In this document: positions 1 through 12,430 of the stretch, piece after piece
How the letters are laid out: the number at the start of each line of letters is the position of its first letter
Position numbering within the stretch: position 1 is the first letter of the stretch
Assembly: GCA_029224185.1 (NCBI GenBank)
Contig: CM055205.1
Span: 19,780,542-19,844,541 of the forward strand
Direction of reading: 5' to 3'
Origin: Karalla daura
Taxonomy: Eukaryota > Chordata > Actinopteri > Chaetodontiformes > Leiognathidae
Length of the DNA stretch: 64,000 nt
Notes under the pieces: generated by a model
The model's database searches: none
Seen by the model: only the letters and a program-made list of their open reading frames with translations
What the model was told of the DNA's origin: nothing
Position numbers and translations under genes: made by a program

Positions 1-2182
1 GCGGTGGGGGTGGCTGAAACAGCAGGGAACGTTGCACAGTCTGTACATTATAGAGAGAGAACAAAAAGACCTGACCGACGTAATGGGCTATTCCCAAACT
101 TCCTAAGCCTGGAAATAAATATCGTACAGATTTTAGCTAAAGATGAAGGTTTGGGTCCGTCAGCACCAAGGGTGACCTGGGATACAGCTGATGATTTGGT
201 AATTGTTAATTTGAGTTCCTTTAGTTTCTATATATGCTTTATACAGGACGCATTTCCCTTTTACAGATGAAAAAGTATTTTCTATCTATTTTATGTACAG
301 CATACTGCAATACAATAATGCCTCAGATTGATAATAATGTGGGTAACATTTGCAAGACAGTTATAATGAAAGTAGTAATAATATGTATGAAAAGTTGTTT
401 AAAAAAAAAGATTGATAACAGTACCTGTCAGCCATTTTTTTATCACACAATCATCATCTCCCCAACAACTGCCCTGACAGTGACAAGCTGGGCTGTCTTC
501 TCTCAGTGGAGGATAGTAAACCGTCTTACTTTGAAGAGTAACAAACAAACAAACAAAAAAAAAGTTGGGGGAAAAATGTTTTTAGGACTTTTCTCTCCAT
601 TCCCTTCACATTCACACACACATTTAGCTTTCTCTCTGAGTTTTGTTCACACGATCTTCTGTTGGTAGAAAAATACATACATATGATATATTAAAAAAAC
701 AATGATGACAAACATAGGCATGAAGTACAAGCTTCATCAAGTGCTTTCTTTACGACCCAGCCCACCCCACAAACCCCTCGTCTCGCTCTGCTGTGGATTC
801 CTTGCCTTTAGTGCATTCTTGAACTCTTGGGTCTCTTGTCGTTCAATGTTTTGGCCTCCAGAGAAAACGGTTCCTCTGATCCTGGCTGTGTGAGGGGAGG
901 TGGCTTCGAATAAGGACATCACGATCTGTGAAATGCATCCTCTGAGAGTGACCCACAGACTTCAGCATCACCCAATAAAACACCACGTCCCTTTTCTTCC
1001 TGCAGGCTCCAGCTCTTCTGTGGTCTTCTCTCAAGCCTCCATCTCAGTCGTTCCGATAGGTCACACCTAGCGGTGTCTGCTAGGCTGCCATTATGAATCC
1101 CTGTGGTCTTTTAAAATCTGTGATTCCTCGCTTCTTTCTTTTTTATTTTCCTCACTTCCTTGTTTTGGCTTGAACTAAATGAAGCATGTTCAGATTAATG
1201 TGATCTGAATGTGTTCAAAACTTACACCATGCTCTGGACGGTAAATGTGCAGAGACGTGTGTAGCTTGTGATTTCACAGATGCTTTGCAGCTTCAGCCTC
1301 CCATGATGCCTATCGCAGTACAAAAAAAGAGAAGGGAACGCAGTGAAGATTTCAGAGGAGGAGTGCTGGTTTAGGGTCCGCGTGTAACCAGCGTTTGTTT
1401 TATTAATAAGTTGACTGGTTGTTTGAGACGGTGTCTGAGGTCCCAGGCTCGAGACTTCCTTGATAGGGTTTGCATGTTCTCTCTGTGTCTGCATGGACTT
1501 CCTCCCACAGTCTACAAATATTCCTATTGAAGTGACCTGGAGACACCTGGCTCGCTCTCGGAGCAGGTCCTGGATCAGATACGGTCATGTCTACCGGGCT
1601 TCTACGTCCCTCCACAGACACAAAGATGGCCGCTCCGTTCATTCATAATTGATCAGAAACACAATTTTGAACAATCCAAATAACTGACTCCAGTTTGTGT
1701 CTTTCTCACCTGCTACAGGTAGCAGGGTAGAGGACATGCACGAGCGGCCTAGACCAGCATTTCTCCTGGGAGAATCTCGGCATAGGTGGGCTCCAGCATC
1801 GAGAAGCACGCTGTAAAATATCTGTGTTTCAACATGTAATTTAACCTTGTACTCAGGATTAAAGCTTCGTAAAAATCCAATTTTTAAAAAATGGCATCGT
1901 AAATTTTACCTGCGTCTTAACGTCTTTAAAAAAGCTGTTAATATAAAAGTTAATCAAAGCCGACTGGCCTCCGGGGTCCTGTCACCTCGTCGCACTGAGC
2001 AAAGCTTCTCTAGATCGGGTGGCTTTCTATCTGACTGTGGTGGTGAGGCCTGTGACGGCGTAGCCATTTTGGGGGTTGTAGAAGACTTCAATGCTGAACG
2101 CAGTTAAATTACCTGTTAAAATGGACATTTTTACACTGCAGACGCGAGCAGTCATTCCTCGAACAGAGTGGGAAGACGCAGC
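1..2182 (-). other. znf384 3' flank, probable 3' UTR
   Basis: No coding region is convincing here. The stretch lies directly downstream (minus strand) of the znf384 stop codon at 2183-2185, so at least part of it should be znf384 3' UTR. Minus-strand AATAAA candidates occur near 1142 and 1397, but the true cleavage site cannot be chosen from sequence alone. Short open frames in the region show no recognisable domain and overlap on both strands, as expected for non-coding DNA. Confidence 0.45.
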
Positions 2183-5100
2183 CTACGAGTTCATGTGCTC
2201 CACCTGTATGGCTGACGTGGACACGGTGAGGCAGAGGTCTTTGTGTGGCAGGTCGGCCACAGTGACTGGTTTGTACTGGATCTCGCTGGCCGACACTGTC
2301 TTGTACTGGTGCAGGTCAAAGGGGCACTGGACCACAGCCTCGCTGGGCTGGTGCGATGGGTAGCTGCCTGGGGGGCCGGCGTTGGGGTTCTGGCTGCTGT
2401 TGGGGTTGTTCTGGCTCTGGAGCTGGCTGGCTCTGGCCCCGCCTCCTCTCCCTCGACCACGCCCTCGACCTCTGCCGCCCGGCGTCAGGCCCTGGGCCTG
2501 CTGGGCAGCCACCGTGGCTGCTACCGTCAGGGGGTCGGGGTTGTGCTTCCTCATGTGTTTCATTAGATAGGTCTCCTGGGGAGAAAGAGAGAGAGAGAGG
2601 GGGAGAGAGAGAGAGGGAGAGAGAGAGAGAGAGAGGGAGGGGGAGAGAGAGAGAGTGGGAGAGAGAGAGAGAGAGAGAGGGGGAGAGAGAGAGAGAGGGA
2701 GGGCGAGAGAGAGAGAGAGGGAGGAGGAGAGAGAGAGAGGGAGGGAGAGAGACACACGTAGAAGACATGATCAAACATGAAAAAACTTGTTCCAGGTTTC
2801 AAGGAATCAAAGTGGCTGATTCCATTTTGCTTCCATATGCGTGTCCCAGTGTCTCCTGTTACACTGCTGAATAAATATGCTAATATGGTGAATATGCTCA
2901 CACAGACCAGAAAACAGATTAAATGGCCCGAAACATGTGTGTTGGTGCATAGAGTCTAGTTACCTAATGACCAAAATCAAACACGACAAGCAGTGATAAG
3001 TCAAGGTTCAGGACATTTAGGAGAGGTCAGAACGTATTAGGACCATGAAATCAATCATCAATCATATATGGATTTGCTAACATTGACTGAAATGTCTAGA
3101 CTGGGCTGCAACAAGTCATTGTTTTTGTAGTTAGTTAATCTGCTGATTCACTTCTTTTCTTAAAAAAATAATAAAAACAGTGAAAAAGGTTAATTAATTG
3201 GTTTTGCTCTTTAAATGACTTCAATGACCTTCAGTTTTCTGCCCTAGAGACTAAGGACACCAGCGTACATTGAAGCTTAGGAAGCTGAGAGGATTTTAAC
3301 TGAGTTTCCTCTCACCCTCCTCATGTCTACCTCACCACACAGAGAGGAGCCGTGGCACCAGGCGCTGTGTCCCTGCAGCTGTGGCAGCTTACCGAGGTGT
3401 AGGAGCGGTTGCAGAGGCCACAGGAGAACAGCTTGGCGTGTTTGACGGTGTGTGTGGACAGGTGCACCTCCAGGCTCGCAGCGTCTGTGTAGCCACGGTT
3501 GCAGTTGTGGCACTTGTACGGCTTGTCTTTGTTGTGCTGCCGGCGGTGGGACTGTGGACCAGGACAGAGGACAGAGGACAGAGGTCAGAGGTCAGGGGAC
3601 AGAGACAGAGACAGGCCGGGATTTACAGACATGACAGCATATTAACAGCAGCTTCACTCCACTTCATCACAGGAACTAGACAGAATGTTCCACACAGACA
3701 CAGGTGGCTAACCCACAGCCCTGGAGGGGACTCTACCTGTAGGTTGGACAACTGAGTGAAAGACTTTTCACAGCCAGGATGGTTGCACTTGTACGGCCGG
3801 TCGCCGGTGTGAATCCTGAAGAGGCAAAGAGACACAGCGTTGGTTACTCAAACTCTGTAGAACAGAGAAAGAGAGAAAGACTTTCATGCTGTAGGAGCAG
3901 AGGAGAATGAGAATGAGGGATGTGAATCGGTGTGAGTATTCAGTACGCACACACACACCATGCAGAGGAGACTGAGGCAACTATTTCATGAATCTGTTAG
4001 GACTAAGATGGATTTCAATAGTTAAAGTCAAAAGTCTCTGATCTCAGCTTCTTAAATGTGAATATTTTCTGGTTTCTCAGAAAATAGAATGTGAAGTGAG
4101 GACCCAAAAGAGGCATTAAAAACTACGCAACGTCTCACTTTATTGAGAGAGTAATGGACAGATCAGCTGTTGCAACCCTAATGAGTTCATTCCTCTTTAG
4201 GTCTCTATCGTTTCATCATTCACAAATAAATCAGCTACATACATCAGCTCAGCCTGTTGTATAAATACTTCATTCATACTTCCATAATGACTGTGTGTGG
4301 TTTTCAGTGAGACCTGAAAATGTCTTTCTTTGCTGCATATCATTTCACTAACTGCTCTTAAAACCTGTCTCCAAAACTGTCTGAGCTTTCCTTACACAAA
4401 AAAAAGATGTAAGCAGTCAAAATGCCACTGACTCTCCACACACCTGCTCCCATACATGCACACAGAGAACACGTCCACCCACTCAGCCCAGCCCAGTCAG
4501 CCCAGCCCAGCCCAGCCCATCCCAGCCCAAACCAGCCCACTCAGACCCGCCCAGCCCAGCCCAGCCTAGCCCACTCAGCCCGGCCCAGCCCAGCCCAGCC
4601 CACTCAGCCCAGTCCAGCCCAGCCCAGCCCAGCCCACTCAGTCCAGCCCAGTCCAGCCCAGCCCACTCAGCCCGGCCCAGCCCAGCCCAGCCCACTCAGC
4701 CCAGTCCAGCCCAGCCCAGCCCAGCCCACTCAGCCCAGCCCACTCAGCCCCGCCCACTAAGCCCAGCCCAGCCCATTAAGCCCAGTCCAGCCCACTCAGC
4801 CCAGCCCAGCCCAGTACCGTGTGTGCTGCTGTAGGTGGCTGAGCTGCCTGAATGTTTTCTGGCAGTAGGAGCAGGTGTAGGGCTTGGCCCCGGTGTGGAT
4901 GCGGATGTGCTGGGACAGGTAGCTGGAGTTGGCAAACGACTTGGAGCAGTGGGGACACTTGTGGGGCTTGGCCTCAGTGTGGTTTCTAACACGGGAAGCC
5001 GGGGATTGGAGGAGGGGTGAGGAGGAGGAGGAGGAGGAGGAGGAGGAGGAGGAGGAGGTGGAGGGAGAGAGAAACAGAGAGAGAAACAGCGAGAGAGTTT

Positions 5101-8100
5101 TCAGCTACAGCATGACCAAACTTCACCATGAACCGAAATCATGCGTTAAAGGTGGACGAGCTCTGAGATCAGCTGTGTTGATCGTTAGATCGCCACAGGT
5201 CGGACAGTGTGCTCTTTGTGCTGCGTCTGAGTTGTGAGAACACAGAACAAAAACATACAGCAAGCACAGTCACGCTTTTCTCTCTCTCTCTCTCTCTCGC
5301 TCGCTCGCTCTCTCTCTCTCTCTCGCAGTCTCTCCACTCTATGTCTATGAGTGTGTCTGGCTCGGCTGCAGTCACATGGAGGTGTAAACTGGAGATGACT
5401 GGCAGAAGCACATCTTCACGTTTCTAAATGAAGGGCCTGAAACCCACAGAGAAAACCCAGTGCTCGGCAATGAGGGGGGGTGGGGAGGTGAGTGGTGGGG
5501 GTGAGGGGTGAGGAAGGTGAGAGACAAGGTCAAACAGGAGACGGATGGCGGCGGGGATGTTTTCATTGTTTACATGGCCACACAGACATGTAACACAGAG
5601 GGAAAACCAACGTCGATGTCAGGTTAGAGGCTTCAGCTGTTTGGGAAATATGACCATGAGGGTGAGTGGAACATGCTTGGAGTGCAGGGGGGGGGGGTGC
5701 AGAAAGCAACAGAGCGAGTGTGTTTCAGAGGGTAGTACAGAGTTAGCAGACATAGAGCTCTGTGTGGTTAGGAGAGGAGCCTGGCTGCGTTCCTCTCGTC
5801 AGATATGACACCAGTAGAGTCGCCAGATCTCCGACAGAGAGCTGCAGGAATGAGTCACAAAACCTGGAAACTGGAACTAGCTTTGTTTGTTCCCCACAAC
5901 ACATTTCTTTATGTATTTTTAGTTTCTGGTCTAAGATTTGTGAAATGTCCCTGTTGTGGGACAAATAAAGGCATCTTCTATTCTATTCTATTCATTATCT
6001 AAAATAAGGTTGTTAGTTATCACAAGTGTAGCGTACCCCAGTAGGGAGACGGGCTTCAGAGATTTCACTCTTTTGTTCTACAGCATGAAAATGTGGCTAA
6101 AAAAAGCCTAATTTGTGAATTTGGAAGCTTGCTTTTTTTTAAGGAGGCTGCTAGCGAGTGCTTCGATGGGACTTTGGAGGTTGAAGGAAACTTAACACAT
6201 CAGGCTGAACTAGACCTGCAACAACTCATCAGTTTATTAACTAATGCATTAATCCACAACTATTACTATTTGATACTATTCGTTTCAAACATTTTTTGAG
6301 AGTGATTTTCAGAAACAAAGTCAAAATTCTGATTCCTTAAATCTTTGTGTTTTCTGGGAAAAACACAGCATCCCTGCAGCACTCTCAGCCTGCGACCTCG
6401 GCCTCGGCTCTCTCTTCAAAGCCGTCTCTGTCTGATGTTAAATTAAGATGAAAAGTGGCTTCAGTGACTTTGAAATGCTGCGGAGAGTTACTTCAAACCA
6501 GAGGGTGCGAGGAAAGAGCAGAAGAGGATCAACAGAGAGGCAAACGGCCGAGATGAGGCATGCAGAGCCATCCATGCTGCAGAGCAGACAGGAGGGGTAC
6601 CACCAACCAGCTACAGGAGGGTGAGGGTTGGTGTGGGGGGGGGCTGAGAGGTGACCTCCATCAGACACTGATGCATGCATCTGCTCACACCTGCCCTTCT
6701 CGTGTGTTTCAGCTGCTACGGCTGCACTTTACCTCACTAGGAAGTGATGCTTGAAGACTGACCAGACTAGGCTAATGTAACCCTGCTGGCACTTCCAACA
6801 CCTCCCTGGCTGTTCCTCCCTCCCCTAACCACACACAGGCCCACATGCATGTTCTAATGACAGAAACCACAGGAACCAGCACACACACACACTCCCACAC
6901 ACACACACACCCACACAGAGGAGGACCAAGCAGGGCCCAGTACCGTGTGTGCTGCTGTAGGTGGCTGAGCTGCCTGAAAGTCTTCTGGCAGTAGGTGCAG
7001 GTGTAGGGCTTGGCCCCGCTGTGGATGCGGATGTGCTGGGACAGGTAGCTGGAGTTGGCAAACGACTTGGAGCAGTGGGGGCACTTGTGGGGCTTGGCCT
7101 CGGTGTGGGACTTGGCGTGGATCTGCATGTCTGACTTGCTGAAGAACGTCACCGCACACATTCGACACCTGAGCGAGCGAGAAGTGAGAGAGAGAGAGAC
7201 GGCCGTGATGATGCGTCAGGTAGTCACAGGGACAAAAGAAAACACACAAAGAATTCTGATCACAAAGAGTTTCCTTTTGATACTGTGTGACCCAGCAGAG
7301 CATGCACCAAAGTTTGCTTTAGTAATAGACATTCCTCTTTAAAACATTTAGATTACCACAAATGGTTCTTTTCTCTGATTACAATTAGAGAAAATGATTA
7401 CAAATGATTGTCTTTATCATCAATTAATATGTTGATTACTATCAACTAATCAATTAGTTGTTGGTTGTTGGTATATAAAAATTATGCAAAAACGGTGAAT
7501 CTTTTTTTTTGTCCTGGCCTCAGAAAATATTCCCGTTTAAGAAGCTGGGAACGTTGAGAGAATTCCCTAAAATCATTCCCTCACTGATCCCATCAGTCAG
7601 GCTGAATTCATCTATCATCTGTCACAGCTCTGACTACCTCCCTGGCATTACCTGTAGGATTTGGGGCCGTCTTTGTTTGTGTGATCATCCTCATCGTTTG
7701 ACAGGTCGTATGGGTCTGGATTGTGGTGCTGTAACACAGTAACAGTCCATCAGCTGTGAGGAAGAGGAGCTGGTCTGACGGTGATGGAGCGTAAAGCAGA
7801 ACAGGTGCGTCTGAGGTGGTAGACTCACCTGTCCTCCAGCGGCCAGGTGTGCCAGGATTAAAGCGTCGCTACCTGGAGCCAGGACTCCGCCCACTCCTGC
7901 CACTCGGCCCATCACCTGTTTGCTCTTCCTGCCTCGCTTCGACGGCGTTGGCATGACAACTGCCGGAGGGATGCCGATGTCTTCCTTTTTGTCTGGAGAC
8001 AAAGAGAGGTGAACAGAGAGGGAGGACAACAGAGAGGGAGGACAACAGAGAGGGAGGACAACAGAGAGGGAGGACAACAGAGAGGGAGGACAACAGAGAG

Positions 8101-10447
8101 GGAGGACAACAGAGGGGCCGGGGAGCAGAGTCAGTGAGGGTGGACCGGGTCGGTCCCACTCATCTCCTAGACGGGCTGCTATGAGGGGATGTGCTGCCTT
8201 ATGACAGAGTATGGATGCACACAAGTATGTGTGTGCTTGCATGTGTATGAATGTGACAAAACAAAACAAAAATATAATGGTGGGGAGAAAACTGGCTTCT
8301 CTCATCACCCCATACATTGGAAACTGACACATCAAAGTGGACATTTAGCATCAGCTGCGAGCTTCTTCTGTTTTGAATCAGCTTTCATACATGATGAACA
8401 TTAACTTGATGTGATGAGGCTGGAGTGTCGGATGCTGCAGAGAGAGGCGTGGCAGGGACCCGTGCCCGTGTTTACCTGTGTTTGAGGGGTGCAGTGCAGA
8501 CACTATCATGGTGGTGGCAGTGTGGGGTCCGGTAACAAATGACTGCGTGGAGGCAGTGGGGACCAGTGTGCCCTGGGGGGTGGTGATCACTAACCCAGCT
8601 AAGAGGAGAAGAGACACTGTGATCTGTCCGTTTGCTCAAAACAATAACAAGCAATCACCTTGATTTATCGCTTTATTCTACTATACATGGACAAGTAGCT
8701 TCTTATGTGTAGAACCTGTTATCTCTGGAATGCTTAATGGTGTTATAGTATTGTATATCATTACCATCTGAACCTGAACAATCACTTTCAATGACTCCAT
8801 GGTGTTTTCTGCTATGATTCCTACAGATAAACTAATCACAGGCTGAGTCACTGTCATTTAAAGGCACAGAAATACTTTGTGAGGGTCTGTATGCAGAGAG
8901 AAGAATCAGGAATCCTTCATGTCAACACCTTATTAAAGACAACTTCCAAAAACACTTCAAGACTTCATCCCCAATTTAAGAGGTGATCAGCATCACATCT
9001 TTAACTAAACTGTTGTAGGTTGCAGTTCAATCTATAGAGCAACAGACCTCAGACCAGCTGGGAAGGAACAAAACTTCAAAGAATACATTGAACCAAAGGC
9101 AAAGTTTATTAAAATAAACCTGACTCTCAAATATTCACCAGACTTTCTACAGTCAAACTATTTGGGGAGATGAATACTAACTAAATTTAATACCTCATGA
9201 AATGGAATTAAAACTTTTTATCCTAAGGCCTTAACTTTCCCAAAACTTATGAATTTACTTTCAGTACTTTCTAAGACCCTTATGATAGCTAGGGAATGTT
9301 TTTCAAATCCACATCTGTAACAGCTGCAGATGAACGTCTAGTCCTTTATTAGTCGTGTTCCTGGCTCTGATGCAGTGCTTCCTAACAGATACAGAACATA
9401 CGAGACAGCAGGACACATGGCTAATGGAGCGTGGGATGTCATGATGAGGCCTGGGGCGGAGGCTGGGGCTGCAGACTCACCCGCGGTCATGATACCCGTA
9501 GAGGGGACAGGCACGACGGTGATGTTCTGGGAGGTGTGGGACTGGTGCAGGTGTCCCCCCACCACGCTCAGAGGTCCGCTGCCGCTGTTTCCTCCTCCAG
9601 CACCTCCTTCCTGTTTGGGCACCACCCGCACCCCGGGCCCGGCCTCCACTGAGCTGGGGATGGCGAGTACGGCTGTGGGGTAGTGGGGAGCGGAGGTGGA
9701 GGATGCAGAAGAGTGAGGGAAGGAGGGCGCGCCGGTCTTCTCCGGACCCAGCTGCTCCTTGGTCTTGTTCAGGAACATGGCGTTCTCGATCTAAACAGGA
9801 GGTGAGTCGAGGTGGCGGAGGGGTTGGTGGAGGAGAGGAAGGATGAATGGAGAGGGGGAAGAGGAGACCAGGGCAAGGAGGAAGGGAGGAAATGTAGGAT
9901 AGGGAAGCAAGGTGAGAGGACAGGGTTTGAAAAAAGACAGGTGAGGTGAGGAGGGCGATGCGATGACAAATCACAGGGTGGAGGAAACGTAGGAGGAATG
10001 GAGGACAATAGAGAGAACAGAGAACGAAGGCAAGGTGAGATGCAAAAAGTAAACGGAAAAAAGGAACAAAGAGAGGTTGAAGAGATGAGACAGGAAGAGG
10101 GACAGGAGTGATCATGTAGTCAAATGAAGCCTCGCCAAGTCAAGAAGTCACTGAAACTGAATTGTGCGGTTAAGTCAAGTTCACCGGCTACGTGAGCATC
10201 ATTGGTGGTGTTTATAACAAAATGTTCAGGGTCAAATCATTGTCTGCTGTTGTATTGTTTTCTTTTCTTTTTTTAAGTATTTCAGTTAACAGAGTGATGA
10301 TTGCTTCCTCGCATCTTTTGACATGTTACATACCACTATTCCATGTGTATTTCAAGACAATTCCAACAATAAGGTTGTCTCTACCTGTCCTTGTACAGTG
10401 GGGACGGGAGACCAAAAGTATGATGAGTTGAAATGGGAATCGTCCAT
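2183..10447 (-). CDS. znf384: Zinc finger protein 384 (C2H2 transcription factor)
   Basis: Sequence-specific nuclear DNA-binding factor (CIZ/NMP4 family; binds A-rich elements and regulates matrix genes in mammals). Ten coding exons on the minus strand, 5' to 3': 10385-10447, 9481-9790, 8476-8598, 7829-7992, 7652-7728, 6944-7168, 4818-4985, 3737-3815, 3393-3551, 2183-2575. Together they give 586 residues in one frame (human about 577). The start exon encodes MDDSHFNSSYFWSPVPTVQG, matching the ZNF384 N-terminus, and joins in phase to IENAMFLNK. The motif QNITVVPVPSTG (exon 2) and the C-terminal IQVEH also fit ZNF384 rather than ZNF362. Eight C2H2 fingers span roughly residues 247-467, followed by an RG-rich stretch and a tail of about 110 residues. 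Two fingers are encoded by near-identical duplicate exons. Intron 9 ends in a long CT tract. All junctions are GT-AG. Confidence 0.92.
2579..2752. repeat. GA/CT-rich microsatellite
   Basis: Imperfect (GA)n/(GGGA)n tract of about 170 bp. On the minus strand it is CT-rich and runs right up to the acceptor of the last znf384 exon (exon starts at 2575), so it also serves as an oversized polypyrimidine tract. Confidence 0.9.
4484..4815. repeat. AGCCC pentanucleotide minisatellite
   Basis: About 330 bp of imperfect AGCCC units broken by ACTC variants. It lies in the znf384 intron and starts immediately after the splice donor of exon 4818-4985 (minus strand: donor GTACTGGGCTGGGCTGGG). The donor sequence itself therefore merges into the repeat. 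Confidence 0.92.
5012..5345. repeat. GGA and CT microsatellites in znf384 intron
   Basis: A (GGA)n run at about 5020-5058 is followed by GA-rich sequence. A (CT)n run with CTCG interruptions follows at about 5279-5335. Both lie in the intron between the two duplicated zinc-finger exons. No exon is visible in this intron. Confidence 0.8.
5880..5998 (+). mobile_element. LINE-like 3' tail remnant
   Basis: The sequence around 5938-5995 has the form GTGGGACAAATAAAGG followed by repeated TCTAT units. This is typical of the 3' ends of fish non-LTR retrotransposons that terminate in short tandem repeats. No coding part of an element is visible, so this is a truncated insertion in a znf384 intron. 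The family assignment is an inference. Confidence 0.5.
8009..8114. repeat. 16-bp tandem repeat
   Basis: Six to seven near-perfect copies of a 16-bp unit (AGAGAGGGAGGACAAC). It lies just upstream, in the minus-strand sense, of znf384 exon 7829-7992, within about 20 bp of the acceptor. Pyrimidine-rich on the minus strand. Confidence 0.9.
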
Positions 10448-10452
10448 TATTT

Positions 10453-11739
10453 CTGTAATTAAAAAGCAACACACTTAGAAAACACCTGTCCTTTTCCTCC
10501 TCTTCCTCTCTCTTACTACCTTTTTTTTTATTTGAATAAATTTCAAGTGAAACGAGACCATGCATGGCTGCGTTTCAGTCATCTTCGTTTGCTTCCTTTA
10601 ACACATATCCTCTCCTCCATCGGCCAACACGGTCTAAGTGAGTCAGCTTCCATGGATCAGTGTGGAGTACGAACACAAGCCAGGTTGGTTAATAGTTTTT
10701 TAATCACACTATTCTACGGTTTCTCAAAGATCATCATAACAAAATACAGGGAAACAGGAAAAGCTGTAGGGGGAATTTCTCCTAGCGTATCTAATCAGAC
10801 GTCTAGAGGAGGGGATGTGAAAGGAATCAGGTAAAGATGTTCAATCCATGGGAATAGGACAAAATAAATAAATATCTATATAAAAGACATGAGACTGATA
10901 ATCGTAGTCTTTGAGCCCTTTGCTGTTTGGAAACATAGCTCATGCACTTCCTCTCTTATTCTCTTACACAGTATGTGTTGCCAGTCACAAATTACGAAGC
11001 CTGGGATTCCAAAATGGCACAAAAGTGATTTCCAAAAGAAACATTTTTTTCCAACCGTATGTTGGCGCAAATGTGTTGTAAACATAAGAAAAATCACATA
11101 CGAATGTATATTTGCTCAAAAACAACAATCAGTGTCGTTGCTCGTGTTTTTTTGATCATCTCCAGATGACACAATGGAAACATGTTCTCTATATTACAAA
11201 TAGGGAAGTTTCATGGTTTCATTGTTCTATTTTGGCATGCATTTGCACTTCATAACAGTCCCACATTCTGTGAGAGCTTTGTGGTCGATTGTTTTTTGGT
11301 GAGGGTTGTGAATGCCATGCATAACCATATTGCTTACACATACCAACCAAGAGACGCATGCATGTAGTTAGTAATGCTAAAATAAGCCCCTCAACACTAA
11401 CACAGTAAACTGATCATGCAAAAAAATAAAAATGGCAATGCACAACTCCAAGCCATGTTGTTTTTGAAGCCTCCTCTCTGCAGTTGCACCGCTCGAGGAA
11501 CGTGTATTAATATCTCAGACAGGGACTGCAGCTATCTTGCAACTTCAATGTTTCACAGCCATTTTTTAGGGGGACGGAGAAGAGCCTGCTGCCTCCTCAC
11601 TGCTAGCTGCGTGGCTGGCGTTAGCGCAGAAATATATTTATATATTAAAAAATACGGATCTGTCGAGTATCGTTTCACAACCAGGGGTCGGAAAATGACT
11701 TACTAAGTAACTAGCTAGCCAGGTGCTTAACCTAGAGTT
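10453..11739. other. Intron-like DNA with no visible gene
   Basis: AT-rich sequence between the znf384 start exon and its likely promoter, probably the first (5' UTR) intron of znf384. I see no exon with homology here and no strong repeat array. Confidence 0.4.
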
Positions 11740-12430
11740 GTAAACAAACATGGCTCTGTTTTTTTTTTTTTTTTTTAGTGCAGGATCAGAGGAGGGAGGG
11801 AGGGAGGCTAGCCGTGAGCTAACTACTTGCCTCCATTAATTTTGTGCCTTTTGTTCGCTGGCTTCGCTCCTAGCTAACAGAGAGGAGGAGGCCTGCGTAC
11901 ATTCATCTGCCTCAGACTGAGCTAACCCTCAGTAAACAACACAAACAGCGAGCTGCAGCCTTTCCTCCTCTGCTTCCAAGCCGAGGCTCCCTACGCTCTC
12001 TCCTCCCGTGTCCTCACTCCCTGCTCATCATCCGAGCTGTGAGAGAGAAAATAAAAAAAACAGAAAAAAAAACTCTCGAATAAAAAAAAAAAAAAGAGAG
12101 ACAGAGAAAAAAAAACCGTCGTCGCCTCAGTGTCGGAGCTGCATGGAGACTTCCGGCGGGGTCCGCAGACACAGGACTGAAAATAACACATCGTTAACAA
12201 TCGAGAAAATTACTACTTTTGGTGAATTACCGGTGAAGTCGACTCCCCGTCAACCCCCCCGGAGCTTCTTCGGGTCGGGACAGTTGGGAAACTTTGTCCA
12301 AATCCTGTCCTCAGACCCCTCAGATCGGCCTTTTTTTTCTCCGGGTTTTTTTCTTTTTTTTTTCCCTCCTTCAGACCGACACTGGTGGAAAACTGCTTCC
12401 TGTGCGGGATTTCAAAATAAATCTTAGAAT
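11740..12430 (-). promoter_or_regulatory. Candidate znf384 promoter and 5' UTR exon region
   Basis: This stretch is relatively CpG-rich (clusters near 12117-12300) compared with the AT-rich DNA on both sides. It lies about 1.5 kb upstream of the znf384 start exon, whose acceptor (exon begins at 10452) implies an untranslated exon further upstream. Long A and T homopolymers at about 11758-11776 and 12050-12115 interrupt it. The transcription start and first donor were not located, so this is an inference from position and base composition. Confidence 0.35.

Noticed and set aside
8009..8114. CRISPR-like array
   Set aside because: Units are directly adjacent with no unique spacers; this is a vertebrate intron minisatellite.
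9338..9778. znf384 start at the ATG at 9778
   Set aside because: Homology (IENA) continues upstream of this ATG, and a conserved start exon was found at 10385-10447.
12008..12427. 139-codon plus-strand frame in the znf384 promoter region
   Set aside because: Lys/Phe runs come from A and T homopolymers and no homology is visible.
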